Positions 33,751-43,233 of a DNA stretch of 64,000 nt are shown here, one piece after another. Source of the DNA: Cytophagaceae bacterium (GTDB lineage: Bacteria; Bacteroidota; Bacteroidia; Cytophagales; Spirosomataceae); assembly GCA_017984215.1 (NCBI GenBank), contig JAGOAA010000007.1:1-64000 (forward strand), in the 5' to 3' direction. Each line of letters starts with the position of its first letter. Positions within the stretch are counted from its first letter, which is position 1. A program made the translations under genes and the position numbers. Below the pieces are notes generated by a model. That model was not told where the DNA came from, made no database searches, and saw only the letters and a list, made by a program, of their open reading frames with translations.

Positions 33751-33818
33751 TTTCTTATCTAAAGGAATTTAATAGAACCTATTTAGTATTTGTAATAATT
33801 AATAGGTTTTAAACAAAG

Positions 33819-34958
33819 TTGAAAATATTAACTATTTTATCTGTTTTAGTTTACTTGATAATCTTATCTAGTTTGTCTAATTATTTTGATATCTCAAGCA
33901 AAGTAACCTACGGGTCTTTCTTAATAATATTATTAGGTTTATTTAATGTTTTCGTCAATCGTGATCCTCAGAATTCTAAAGAAACCGTAACATTAAAAAA
34001 GGGAATTATTTCTTTTTCTTTCCTTGTTTTATTAAAGTTGATATTGAATCAAAGCAATCAAATTACAGAGTTATTCGTATTGTTATTAATTCCTTTATTG
34101 CATTCATATAATTTAATATTGTTAGATAGGTTTTCTAGAAATGTTATATTCAATGTGATAATTGTTTTTTATATAATTGAATGTTTATTAGCAATCTATG
34201 AAAAAACATCGGGGAATTTAATTTTCGGGCAAAATGATGGTAGCCTCGGGCAATTAGTTGAAATTCAAAAGGTAGAATTTAGAAGTAATAGTTTACTAGG
34301 TCACCCACTGAATAATGCATTGTGTGTTTCTGTAATAATGTCTTCAATACTTTTAAGTGTATTTCCTAAGTTTTTAAGATTGTTTCTTTTGATGATTGGC
34401 TTTATAGCACTGATTTGTTTTGATGCCCGCGCATCAATTATTATTTGGATGATTGTTTTTGCAGTCCATTTTTATAAAGATTTTAAAAAAGGCCTTGGTA
34501 TCTCTTTATTTTTCGGATTGCTAATTACCTATTTTATTACAGACTCGTTAAAACTTTTTGGCAGGATATCTAATTTTGATTTACTTGATGGAAGTGCCCT
34601 AGCTAGAATACACGTTTTAAATGCATTTGATTTGTTGTCTGGTTATGACTTATGGTTTGGGAATAGTATTCTATACTTAAAAATAGTAGAATATTTGGGC
34701 GCTGGAGGAATTGAGAATTCCTTCGTTGTTTTTATAGTAGATTTTGGAATAATCGGAACAATTATTTTACTGTATTTCTACAAAGATTATTTTTCTATTG
34801 TATTCAGGAAGTTTAGTTGGTACCCTAAAATTATTTTGATTTCAGCGTACTTTGTTCTGGGTTCCACAAATAATGGTTTGTCAAACCATATCCCTTTATT
34901 TTTGTTCATAAGTTGTCTTAATTGTTTCCCCTTTTCAAGCAATTATTATAATAAATGA
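33819..34958 (+). CDS. Wzy-like polysaccharide polymerase
   Basis: The product has 379 residues with ten or more membrane segments; it starts at TTG. A large hydrophilic loop lies near 130-160 (GNLIFGQNDGSLGQL and RSNSLLGHPLNNALC), with the LxHP signature of O-antigen ligase/polymerase proteins. Together with the flippase and the chain-length kinase it completes the Wzx/Wzy pathway. The gene overlaps the next gene by 4 nt (ATGA). Such polymerases are specific for one polymer and vary strongly between strains. Confidence 0.8.
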   Translation: MKILTILSVLVYLIILSSLSNYFDISSKVTYGSFLIILLGLFNVFVNRDPQNSKETVTLKKGIISFSFLVLLKLILNQSNQITELFVLLLIPLLHSYNLILLDRFSRNVIFNVIIVFYIIECLLAIYEKTSGNLIFGQNDGSLGQLVEIQKVEFRSNSLLGHPLNNALCVSVIMSSILLSVFPKFLRLFLLMIGFIALICFDARASIIIWMIVFAVHFYKDFKKGLGISLFFGLLITYFITDSLKLFGRISNFDLLDGSALARIHVLNAFDLLSGYDLWFGNSILYLKIVEYLGAGGIENSFVVFIVDFGIIGTIILLYFYKDYFSIVFRKFSWYPKIILISAYFVLGSTNNGLSNHIPLFLFISCLNCFPFSSNYYNK

Positions 34959-35788
34959 AGTCTGTCGCTGCTTTAATTACATGCCACAATCGGAGGGCGA
35001 AAACTTTAAATTGCCTTCAAGCATTATTTAATCAAATTGGTTTAGGGGGTGAATATTTATTAAAAGTTTTTGTAGTTGATGATGGATCTTCCGATGACAC
35101 TTCAGGCGCGATAAGTTCTCAATTCCCAGATGTTTGTTTAATAGACGGAGACGGTAATTTGTATTGGAATAGGGGAATGCATTTAGCATGGGAAATTGCG
35201 TCTAAAACGAAAGATTTTGATTTTTATTTATGGTTAAATGATGATACTTATTTGTTTAAAGATTCATTGTATAAATTACTTAAAGCAGCAGAAAGTACAA
35301 AATATTTGTCCGCAGTTTGTGGTAGTACAGTTTCAAGTAGGCAAAATATAATCACCTATGGCGGACATTCTATTAAAGGTAATTTGTTACTCCCCACTGG
35401 GTATTTACAAGAAGCTTTTACATTTAATGGTAATATTGTCCTTATACCCAAGGCAGTTTATGAAAAGATTGGAAATTTGGATCCTATATTTCATCATTCA
35501 ATTGGGGATTATGATTATGCACTAAGAATCAGGAAACATAATCTTAAATCATTTATTTTAGAAGAGTATGCTGGGGAGTGTGAAAGGAATGAGGAACTAC
35601 CTAAATGGTGTTTGAGAAATATTTCATTTAAGCAAAAAGTTGCTAATTTATACTCACCCCTGGGTAATAGTCATCCAATATTTTATTTTTATTATACATT
35701 TAAACACTTTGGATTTTTTGTGAGTATCAGACATTTTGTTTCAATACATATTAGATTGTTGTTCCCAGGATTATGGCTGAAAAAGTAA
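34955..35788 (+). CDS. Glycosyltransferase family 2
   Basis: The product has 277 residues with GT-A fold. AALITCHNRRAKTLNCLQALF opens it, VVDDGSSDDT (46-55) binds the nucleotide and LWLNDDT (about 91-97) is the DXD-like site. GNIVLIPKAVYEKIGNLDPIFHHSIGDYDYALRIRK is typical of rhamnosyl- or other GT2 members. It is cytoplasmic or membrane-associated. It overlaps the next gene by 16 nt. Confidence 0.88.
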   Translation: MKSVAALITCHNRRAKTLNCLQALFNQIGLGGEYLLKVFVVDDGSSDDTSGAISSQFPDVCLIDGDGNLYWNRGMHLAWEIASKTKDFDFYLWLNDDTYLFKDSLYKLLKAAESTKYLSAVCGSTVSSRQNIITYGGHSIKGNLLLPTGYLQEAFTFNGNIVLIPKAVYEKIGNLDPIFHHSIGDYDYALRIRKHNLKSFILEEYAGECERNEELPKWCLRNISFKQKVANLYSPLGNSHPIFYFYYTFKHFGFFVSIRHFVSIHIRLLFPGLWLKK

Positions 35789-36651
35789 TTTTTCAAATAC
35801 ATTCAACTTCTGTCATTAGTGAATATAAGAAGGCAAATTATCGAATTGAATATGCTGATGGTGATAGTAAATTTGAAAGTGATTTATGTGCTATATATTT
35901 TAGTAGCCATGATATATATTATCCAAATACTTATGATGCGTTTCATTTGTCAATTGTTCAAAATGATAAATATGAATGGCGCAATAGCAAAGTTTCCAAT
36001 GCTCAAAAACATATTTTTGTTCGTGATATTCACAAACAATGGTATTTAACAGGAATTAATGAAACTATAAATAACCCACAAAAATTATATGAATTTTTGA
36101 AAACGGAAACGGAGGGTTTTCGAATAATTTGTTTAGGTAGTTCAGCTGGAGGCTATGCAGCTTTATTATATGGAAATTTACTTAATTGTGAACGAGTTTT
36201 TTCATTCAATCCTCAGTTAGATTTAAGAATAATTAAAGAGAGTTCAAATCCGTTTAAGGATCCTGTTTTATTCGAAAATTTTAATGACATAGGTTTTTTT
36301 GAAATAAGTAAATTTTTAAATTCAATTACTGCAAATTATTATTTTCAATCGTGTAATTCAACTATTGATTTAGCCCAATTTGAATCAGTTAATAGAGATA
36401 CTAAAAAGAAATTGAGAATTATTCGATTCAAAACTTCAAACCATGGTTTTCCTTTCTTAAGAATTAATGTTAAACATATTTTGTCACTTTCAACTGATGA
36501 ATTAGACAAGCTAGTTGGTGAATTTTTTCATCCATTTGCATTCTCAGTTAAGTTGATTGGGTTGATTTCAACATTGAAATTCCTCTTAATGGCTCTTGGT
36601 GGTCGTTTTAAAAAGAAATTGCTAGAATTTAAATTCAGCAAAGTGACATAA
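35773..36651 (+). CDS. Alpha/beta-hydrolase-like protein of the exopolysaccharide cassette
   Basis: The product has 292 residues. FRIICLGSSAGGYAALLYGNLLNCERVFSFNPQ (about 116-148) is a nucleophile elbow with G-S-S-A-G (S124 as likely nucleophile). A histidine in SNHGFP (H224) could complete the triad. I know similar genes from capsule loci but no proven function. It could remove or transfer acyl groups on the glycan, but this is inference. No signal peptide is seen, so it acts inside the cell. Confidence 0.6.
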   Translation: MAEKVIFQIHSTSVISEYKKANYRIEYADGDSKFESDLCAIYFSSHDIYYPNTYDAFHLSIVQNDKYEWRNSKVSNAQKHIFVRDIHKQWYLTGINETINNPQKLYEFLKTETEGFRIICLGSSAGGYAALLYGNLLNCERVFSFNPQLDLRIIKESSNPFKDPVLFENFNDIGFFEISKFLNSITANYYFQSCNSTIDLAQFESVNRDTKKKLRIIRFKTSNHGFPFLRINVKHILSLSTDELDKLVGEFFHPFAFSVKLIGLISTLKFLLMALGGRFKKKLLEFKFSKVT

Positions 36652-36704
36652 GATTTAATTAAACTAGATGTTTTTTTTCAATACGGTATTAAATTTTTGT
36701 AAAA

Positions 36705-37568
36705 GTGCAGACTATTATTTATCAAATTTTCTCGTGTATTTTTTTTAAAAAAAAAGCTAATATTCAAGGCAAATATAATTGGGATTTTAAAGAGCCAATT
36801 TTTGTTGGACGATTTGGATCTAACGAAATCAAAGCTGTATTATATCCCTTTCTTCCATTTTTTATAAAAGCATTTGTAAGGGAAAGAATTTTTTATCCAT
36901 TTAAGATTGTTGCTGGTTTTTTTCCGATTTCGGATACTTCTGTTAATCAATTTTCTAAATTAATGTTAGAAGACATGAAGTTACTAGATGTGTTAGGCAG
37001 TTGGAGAATTGAGGAATTTTTTCTTGCTAACCATTTAAAAAATGCAAATAAAGTCTCTTTAATTTCGCTTGAGCCTTATTTTCAAGATGAACCCTGGTCA
37101 ATGTATCTAAAGCATAAAAATGTATTGGTAATACATCCGTTTTGCCATACGATAGAAAGACAATATTATGCAAAACGCGAACTTTTATTTAAAGACAAAA
37201 GAGTGTTACCGCAATTCAAATCGTTGCAGACTATCAAGGCAGTCCAATCTTATGCAAACAATAATTCTCCATTTACAAATTGGTTTGATGCTTTGGATCA
37301 TATGAAGTCCCAAATAGATGAATTAGATTTTGATGTGGCAATAATCGGGTGTGGAGCTTATGGTTTTCCTTTAGCTGCGCACATAAAGCGGAAAGGTAAA
37401 AGTGCGATTCATTTAGGAGGTGCAACTCAGATTTTGTTTGGGATAAAAGGTAAAAGGTGGATTGAAAACAAGAAATTTGATCACATCATAAATGAGCATT
37501 TTGTATTCCCAAGTGAATTTGAAAAAATAGAAGGGTGTGAAAAAGTTGAAAATGGTTGTTACTGGTAA
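36705..37568 (+). CDS. Putative GT-D-fold glycosyltransferase, paralogue 2
   Basis: The product has 287 residues; the start is GTG. Shared with the gene at 31562 are VGRFGSNEIKA, KIVAGFFPI, DVLGSW, EPWSMYLKHKNVLVIHPF, TIKAVQSYA, DVAIIGCGAYGFPLAAHIKRKGKSAIHLGG and FGIKGKRW. It lacks about 30 N-terminal residues of paralogue 1. Two diverged members in one cassette suggest two similar sugar transfers or an old duplication. The fold assignment is inference as for paralogue 1. Confidence 0.55.
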   Translation: MQTIIYQIFSCIFFKKKANIQGKYNWDFKEPIFVGRFGSNEIKAVLYPFLPFFIKAFVRERIFYPFKIVAGFFPISDTSVNQFSKLMLEDMKLLDVLGSWRIEEFFLANHLKNANKVSLISLEPYFQDEPWSMYLKHKNVLVIHPFCHTIERQYYAKRELLFKDKRVLPQFKSLQTIKAVQSYANNNSPFTNWFDALDHMKSQIDELDFDVAIIGCGAYGFPLAAHIKRKGKSAIHLGGATQILFGIKGKRWIENKKFDHIINEHFVFPSEFEKIEGCEKVENGCYW

Positions 37569-37580
37569 TATTCTTTTGAA

Positions 37581-38507
37581 TTGGTGTTGAATAATCTATC
37601 TCCTATTGTGCTTTTTTGCTACAGAAGATTGGATACATTAATTCAAGTCATAGATTCGTTGAAAAATAATTCGTTGGCACAAATTAGTGATTTAATTATA
37701 TTTTCAGATGGATGGATAGATGCAGAAAGTCAAATAGATGTGTTAATGGTAAGAGAATATATTGCTGGGATTTCTGGATTTAATTCGTTGAGAATTTATG
37801 AGTCAAATATTAATAAAGGTCTAGCAAATTCAATAATAGAGGGTGTTTCTGCAATATTGAATGAGTATCAATGTTGTATCGTATTAGAAGATGATTTAAT
37901 TGTAAGTTCTAATTTTCTTGACTTCATGAATCAGGGTCTAAATTATTATCAGAATAATGAAAAAGTGATTTCTATTTGTGGATATTCTCCTTTGATTGAC
38001 TCAACTGAAGATGTATACTTTACGCAAAGATCTTCTTCTTGGGGGTGGGCAACCTGGTCTAATAGGTGGGATAGAGTTGATTGGGATTGCAGATACTATA
38101 ATTCGTTTAAATATAATATATTTAAGAAAATTCAATTTAATAAAATGGGGTCAGATCTTTCATGGATGCTAATGAAGCAAATGAATGGTAATATAAATTC
38201 ATGGGCAATTCGTTTTTGTTTTCACCAATTTCAAAATAGCTTGTATTCTATTCATCCTACTATTTCAAAAATAGAAAATATTGGCATAGCTCATTATAAT
38301 GCAACAAATACATATAAGAGTTTCAATCGGTTTAAATCGAAATTTGACATCACTCATAAAGTGAATTTTCAATTTAAATCTCAAGTAAAACTAGAGTCAA
38401 CCATAATTAGTCAGTTTGTTAAGGTTAATTCAATTAAAGCTAGGATTTTAAATAAAATATTATTGATAATAGAGCGTATCAATTCAATATGTCGATTAAA
38501 TGAATAA
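37581..38507 (+). CDS. Glycosyltransferase, GT2-like
   Basis: The product has 308 residues. LSPIVLFCYRRLDTLIQVIDSL opens it, LIIFSDG follows, and CCIVLEDDLIVSSNFLDFMNQ carries the acidic metal-binding site. SSWGWATWSNRWDRVDWD is a segment often seen in this GT-A subgroup. Start codons available are TTG 37581, GTG 37584 or TTG 37587; no ATG fits the conserved N-terminus. It is 12 nt after paralogue 2. Confidence 0.75.
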   Translation: MVLNNLSPIVLFCYRRLDTLIQVIDSLKNNSLAQISDLIIFSDGWIDAESQIDVLMVREYIAGISGFNSLRIYESNINKGLANSIIEGVSAILNEYQCCIVLEDDLIVSSNFLDFMNQGLNYYQNNEKVISICGYSPLIDSTEDVYFTQRSSSWGWATWSNRWDRVDWDCRYYNSFKYNIFKKIQFNKMGSDLSWMLMKQMNGNINSWAIRFCFHQFQNSLYSIHPTISKIENIGIAHYNATNTYKSFNRFKSKFDITHKVNFQFKSQVKLESTIISQFVKVNSIKARILNKILLIIERINSICRLNE

Positions 38508-38563
38508 ATTCTGTCAGGTTATGTCTCACTTTATTTGAATTGGCTGAAAATATTTAATTTTAG

Positions 38564-38992
38564 ATGAACAGTTACCAAACTCAAAAATTAGGTTTATTTA
38601 ATCTAATCATTTTAAGATTAATTAAAACCCCATTAAATTTTGCTTTAAGATTATTTTTACATTTAGAACTCCCCCGAAATTCGTTTTCTAAGAAAATTAG
38701 ATTACCACACCCTTACAATATCATAATTAACGATTGTGCAACAATTGGTAGTAATTGTACAATCTTTCATCAGGTTACGATCGGTTCACAGCGTGAAATA
38801 TCTTTAAATTCTGGTTCTCCTATTATAGGTAATAATGTAGTGATATTTCCTAATGTTGTGATTGTAGGCAATATATTTATAGGAGATAACTCGGTCATAG
38901 GAGCAGGATCTATTGTTACTAAAAGTATGCCTAAAAATTCAGTGATAGCTGGAAATCCTGCTAAAGTCTTAAGAAAAATTAATGAAATCTAA
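38564..38992 (+). CDS. Serine acetyltransferase-like (hexapeptide repeat) acyltransferase
   Basis: The product has 142 residues. A left-handed beta-helix is shown by hexapeptides from about 52: IIINDCATIGSNCTIFHQVTIGS, PIIGNNVVIFPNVVIVG and DNSVIGAGSIVTKSMPKNSVIAGNPAKVLR. The catalytic His in IFHQVTIG is present. It lacks the long N-terminal helical domain of CysE, as usual for O-acetyltransferases of polysaccharide loci. It probably acetylates a sugar of the polymer. It overlaps the next gene by 11 nt. Confidence 0.85.
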   Translation: MNSYQTQKLGLFNLIILRLIKTPLNFALRLFLHLELPRNSFSKKIRLPHPYNIIINDCATIGSNCTIFHQVTIGSQREISLNSGSPIIGNNVVIFPNVVIVGNIFIGDNSVIGAGSIVTKSMPKNSVIAGNPAKVLRKINEI

Positions 38993-40109
38993 GATACTTT
39001 TCCTTATACATTTACCTCCACCGATACATGGTGCTGCTTTAGCTGGGAATAATATTAGAGAAAGTCGTTTAATTAATAGTAGGTTTGACAATCACTTTAT
39101 TAACTTAACAACTTCAAATAGTTTGGGTGATATTGGGAAAATTAGGATATTAAAAATTCTTGAAATTTTTGCTCTTTGGATAAAAGTATTTAAAACTCTA
39201 TTTACGGGTAAATTTGAACTTTGTTTCATCACTATTAATTCAAATGGAATAGCCTGGTATAAGGAGATGGTAATCGTTATTTTAACTAAGATTTACCGTG
39301 TGCCAATTGTTTATTTTTATCACAATAAAGGTGTTTTTATAAATGCAGATACTTTTATAAAGCATAAAATGTATCAACTTCAATTTAATAATTCCAAAAC
39401 GATCTTATTATCTAAATTGCTCTATAATGATATCTCCACTTTCGTCAAAGAATCAGATGTGTTTATTTGTCCATATGGAATCGAAAAAAAAGATTTTTGT
39501 TCTAATGAGCCACTTAAGGAAAAGAATAAAAAGGTATTAAATATTTTATTTTTGTCTAATTTGATTGAATCTAAAGGCGTTTATGTTTTGCTTGAAGCGT
39601 GTTTAGCATTAAAAAATAAACAAATCCCCTTTCATTGTACATTTATTGGAGGGGAAGGAGATATTTCAGCTAGTCAATTTAAATTGAAATTGCAAGAGCT
39701 AGGATTGCAGAATGAGGTTGCCTATCAAGGAAGGAAATTTGGTGTTGATAAGGAAAATGCTTTCGTTGAAGCTGATATATTTGTTCTTCCTACCTTCTAT
39801 CATAATGAGTGTTTTCCAATTGCCAATCTTGAGGCAATGCAATACTCAGTGCCAATAATATCTACCTTTGAAGGTGCAATTCCTGAGATGATTATACATG
39901 GATATAATGGTTTTTTAGTTCCTCAAAAAAGTGTTGATGAATTAGCTCTAAAATTGGAAGAATTGATATTAAATGATGAAATGAGAGTTAAGATGGGACG
40001 AGCTGGAAGAAAGATGTATGAAACCAATTTTACTTTAGAGATTTTTGAAAAGAGGTTGGTCGAGATTTTACAAAAATGTTTAAAAAATAATGGTAACGAT
40101 GTTAATTAA
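38982..40109 (+). CDS. Glycosyltransferase family 4, second
   Basis: The product has 375 residues. The N-terminal LFLIHLPPPIHGAALAGNNI is typical of GT4 enzymes. The C-terminal domain has FYHNECFPIANLEAMQYSVPIIS with the EX7E pair and GYNGFLVPQKSVDELALKLEELI. It is the last gene of the AT-rich cassette. A 270-nt gap follows, so it may end the first transcript part. Confidence 0.88.
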   Translation: MKSKILFLIHLPPPIHGAALAGNNIRESRLINSRFDNHFINLTTSNSLGDIGKIRILKILEIFALWIKVFKTLFTGKFELCFITINSNGIAWYKEMVIVILTKIYRVPIVYFYHNKGVFINADTFIKHKMYQLQFNNSKTILLSKLLYNDISTFVKESDVFICPYGIEKKDFCSNEPLKEKNKKVLNILFLSNLIESKGVYVLLEACLALKNKQIPFHCTFIGGEGDISASQFKLKLQELGLQNEVAYQGRKFGVDKENAFVEADIFVLPTFYHNECFPIANLEAMQYSVPIISTFEGAIPEMIIHGYNGFLVPQKSVDELALKLEELILNDEMRVKMGRAGRKMYETNFTLEIFEKRLVEILQKCLKNNGNDVN

Positions 40110-40379
40110 TTTCATGTGTGGTTGAATCTTAATTTCCATATAATTAATGAAATTATTGCAATATAGTTTTAGATAAATATTGTTTTTTACCAAGTGACAA
40201 TAATTATTGGCCTTTGCTCAGTATTAAGTGTAGTTTATAATTTTATTCTAGTCAGAATGATAATAATTGTCATTTAAATAGTCTTTGAAGAAAGGTTACT
40301 TTTTAAAATTTTAAAAATCCACTCCATATTCTCCTATACCTTCTCCACACAAAACTTAAACCATACGGTCTTTGAGTTA
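40110..40379. other. AT-rich gap before wecG
   Basis: No gene is supported in 40110-40277. TGACAATAATTATTG (40195) and GATAATAATTGTCA (40259) form an imperfect inverted repeat. From 40278 the frame of the following gene is open but without a usual start codon. Confidence 0.5.
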
Positions 40380-41057
40380 ATGCGGAGAGCTCGCTTGCAG
40401 ATTTCCACCATGGTATGCCTCAGCAATGTGCACATGCTCATGGAGGCCAAAGGAAATCAGGAATTCAGCCAAATCTTTCGCAATGCTGATTTACGCTTAT
40501 TAGATGGTATGCCACTCGTTTGGTCCTTTCAGTTCTTTCATGGCTATCGGCCTGATCGCATCGCTGGGAAGCATTTGATGCAAGCGCTACTCGAGAAAGC
40601 ATCCCATGAAGCCATTTCGGTTTTCTTTTATGGGAGTACCCCGGAAAAATTAGCCATCGCTCAGTCGTATTTAGAAATAAACTTTCCATACTTGAAAATT
40701 GCTGGCTGTTATTCGCCACCTTTTCGTTCGCTGACTGCCGAAGAGTACCAAGAACACGCCGAACTTATCCAAGAATCAGGTGCGTCTATTGTCTTCGTGG
40801 CGCTGGGTTGTCCCAAACAAGAACGCTGGATGCATACGATGAAGGGAAGAATACCAGCCGTTATGTTAGGGGTTGGGATTGCGCTGGAGGTGCTGACGGG
40901 CCAACAAAAATCAACACCCACTTGGATGGAAAATGCGGGGCTTGAATGGCTATTTAGACTCTATAAAGAACCCCGCCGCTTAGCAAAACGCTACTTCGTG
41001 ACGAATCTTCAGTTTATGGGTTTATTCATAAAATCCATGCTCACGGGAAATACCTAA
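40380..41057 (+). CDS. WecG/TagA/CpsF-family glycosyltransferase (GT26)
   Basis: The product has 225 residues from the first ATG. Motifs are CLSNVHMLMEAKG, ADLRLLDGMPLVW, VFFYGSTPEKL, IVFVALGCPKQERWM and GVGIALEVLTGQQKSTPTWM...GLEWLFRLYKEPRR. The ATG lies close to the conserved part, and the frame stays open upstream to 40278, reading HSIFSYTFSTQNLNHTVFEL, which fits the N-terminus of relatives. Only ATT (40308), ATC or ATA could start it there. It is the second-step transferase type that elongates a lipid-linked sugar. It begins the GC-richer right end of the locus. Confidence 0.85.
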   Translation: MRRARLQISTMVCLSNVHMLMEAKGNQEFSQIFRNADLRLLDGMPLVWSFQFFHGYRPDRIAGKHLMQALLEKASHEAISVFFYGSTPEKLAIAQSYLEINFPYLKIAGCYSPPFRSLTAEEYQEHAELIQESGASIVFVALGCPKQERWMHTMKGRIPAVMLGVGIALEVLTGQQKSTPTWMENAGLEWLFRLYKEPRRLAKRYFVTNLQFMGLFIKSMLTGNT

Positions 41058-41065
41058 ACAATTAT

Positions 41066-41821
41066 ATGTTCTCCTGGCTTCATCGTAAAAAAGAACCCAT
41101 TCCACTCGTTCCCTGGGGAATCCACGTGGATATCCACAACCACGTCCTTCCCGGCATTGACGATGGGGCCCAAAACCTAGAGCAAAGCGCCTTCTTATTA
41201 AAAGGTTTAGCTGATTTAGGTTTTCAGGAAATCATCGCGACGCCACATACGGCCGCGGGCATTTACCTGAACAGCCCTGCGAGTATAGGAGCGGCTTTTG
41301 ATTTGGTTCAGTCATCTACGATTCCTGAAAAGGTCAATCTCAAGGGATTTGCTTCGGAATACATGTTGGACGATTATTTTGATCGCCTAATTCCTTCGGG
41401 ATTATTGTGTTTGCCTAACCGACCTAATCATCGCTATGTATTAGTCGAGTTTCCTTACATGGAATTGCCTTATCACTGGCATGATTCCTTGTTTGCCTTA
41501 CGAAAAGCGGGCTATATTCCTATTTTGGCACATCCGGAACGTTATGCCTACATCAAGCCATCCGTGATGCTGGAACGTATCCGTGCCACCGGGATTTTAT
41601 TCCAATTGAATTTACTTTCCCTGGGGGGCTATTATGGGAAAGAGGTCATGCAGGTTGCCCAAACTTATCTGCGTGAGGGCTTGTATGACTTTGCCGGAAC
41701 AGATGCCCATCATGCGAACCACATCGCGGGTTTACAACGCATGGCTTCGGATCCCGTTGTTTCCCAAATGATTGCGGAATATCCGTTTAAAAATAATTCT
41801 ATTTTCAGTACGCACGCTTAA
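41066..41821 (+). CDS. CpsB/CapC-type protein-tyrosine phosphatase (PHP fold)
   Basis: The product has 251 residues. Metal-binding motifs are DIHNHVLPGIDDGA (H24, H26), IATPH (about 70-75), ILAHPERY and AGTDAHH. This is the manganese-dependent PHP family that dephosphorylates the tyrosine tail of Wzc-like kinases. It should act on the Gly-Tyr tail of the kinase at 26604. It lies 8 nt after wecG and overlaps the next gene by 1 nt (TAATG). Confidence 0.92.
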   Translation: MFSWLHRKKEPIPLVPWGIHVDIHNHVLPGIDDGAQNLEQSAFLLKGLADLGFQEIIATPHTAAGIYLNSPASIGAAFDLVQSSTIPEKVNLKGFASEYMLDDYFDRLIPSGLLCLPNRPNHRYVLVEFPYMELPYHWHDSLFALRKAGYIPILAHPERYAYIKPSVMLERIRATGILFQLNLLSLGGYYGKEVMQVAQTYLREGLYDFAGTDAHHANHIAGLQRMASDPVVSQMIAEYPFKNNSIFSTHA

Positions 41822-43215
41822 TGCGATCAGGCCAACGATTCTTGGGAGCTTTCTTATTGCTACTGGCTGATGTAGCCTGTTTCGGCTTAACCTATTTTCT
41901 GGTTGACCTATTTCAGGCTTACTTTCCCAGCCACGGACCTCGCTTTATGGAACACCATAATTTCTGGGTAAATGCTTCTATTTGGGGTGTTGTGGCGCTT
42001 TATTTAGGTGTTTATCGGGCTTATGTGGAATATCAATTGGATGTGCTCATGCGCCAGACCTGGCGGGCCTTGGTTTTCCAACAGTTGATTGTTGCCTTTT
42101 TTTTAAAATTGAATACTGGCCATTTTTACTTTGAACAAGTTATTTTCATCAAAGTAGGCTTGCTGTTTTTCTTCATTTTTGCTGTTCGTTTTCTGCTCCT
42201 CCGGATTGATTACATCATCGAAAATCGCTCGAATCATTTTAATCGAATAGGTATTTATGGATTGAATCTGGATGCCATCCAGTTGGCCTCTCAGTTTGAG
42301 ATGCAATACCATGGGCGGAAATTTGCGGGAATTATCAATGAGGAAAAGGTTTTAAGTCGCTCAGATGATGACCTACCTATGTACATTCAGGTGTTGCGCG
42401 CGATTGATTATGCCCAAGAAGTAAACATCCGAGAACTCTTTGTTTGCGTGCCTACGCATTACATTCATGATTTGAACTATCTGTTTCAAGAGGCGGAGAA
42501 GAAGTTTGTTCGACTGAATATTGTTCCTTCCGCTAAGGATCAGCGTCGCTGGGCTTACCCAGTCCAACAGGAGCTTGGAATCCATTTCATCACGAATCGG
42601 GTGAAGCCGCTTGATTCCTTAGCTAATCGGATGATCAAACGAGGCTTTGATATCGTTTTTAGCCTATTGGTCATTGTACTCGTATTGTCCTGGTTATATC
42701 CGATTCTCGCGGTGATCATCAAGCTGCAAAGCAAGGGTCCGGTCATTTTCAAACAACAACGGACTGGTCGTGGGAATATGGTTTTTTGGTGTTATAAGTT
42801 CCGGTCGATGCGTGTGAATGATGCAAGCGATCGCGTACAAGCCGTCAAGGATGATGTGCGTCTGACGCGAATAGGTGCATTTATTCGGAAGACGAGTTTG
42901 GACGAGTTTCCGCAGTTTATCAATGTGTTGCTCGGGGATATGAGTGTAGTAGGCCCTCGGCCGCACATGCTCTACCATTCACAAACGTATCAGCGCTTGG
43001 TGGAGGGTTTTACTTTCCGCCATTTTGTTAAGCCTGGCATTACGGGACTTGCCCAAATCAGTGGTTTGCGTGGCGAGGTCAATGGTCCTGAAATTCTGCA
43101 AGCCCGTATTCAGAAAGACATCGAATACATCGAACATTGGAATCTGATTCAAGATGTCAAGATCTGTTTCTTGACGATTTACTTCCTCGTGATGGGGGAT
43201 GACAATGCCTACTAA
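41821..43215 (+). CDS. WcaJ-type undecaprenyl-phosphate sugar phosphotransferase
   Basis: The product has 464 residues. Four N-terminal membrane helices ([18 protein letters not shown] and others) and a CoA-binding-like middle part are followed by one further helix ([22 protein letters not shown]). The catalytic bacterial-sugar-transferase domain has [43 protein letters not shown] and KPGITGLAQ. It attaches the first sugar-1-phosphate to undecaprenyl phosphate, which starts each repeat unit. Confidence 0.92.
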   Translation: MRSGQRFLGAFLLLLADVACFGLTYFLVDLFQAYFPSHGPRFMEHHNFWVNASIWGVVALYLGVYRAYVEYQLDVLMRQTWRALVFQQLIVAFFLKLNTGHFYFEQVIFIKVGLLFFFIFAVRFLLLRIDYIIENRSNHFNRIGIYGLNLDAIQLASQFEMQYHGRKFAGIINEEKVLSRSDDDLPMYIQVLRAIDYAQEVNIRELFVCVPTHYIHDLNYLFQEAEKKFVRLNIVPSAKDQRRWAYPVQQELGIHFITNRVKPLDSLANRMIKRGFDIVFSLLVIVLVLSWLYPILAVIIKLQSKGPVIFKQQRTGRGNMVFWCYKFRSMRVNDASDRVQAVKDDVRLTRIGAFIRKTSLDEFPQFINVLLGDMSVVGPRPHMLYHSQTYQRLVEGFTFRHFVKPGITGLAQISGLRGEVNGPEILQARIQKDIEYIEHWNLIQDVKICFLTIYFLVMGDDNAY

Positions 43216-43233
43216 TTCTAAATTATATATACG

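Noticed and set aside
40195-40272. Imperfect inverted repeat in the AT-rich gap before the wecG-like gene
   Set aside because: In such AT-rich DNA a match of this length with mismatches and a 50-nt spacer is easily due to chance; kept only as a note in the gap entry.
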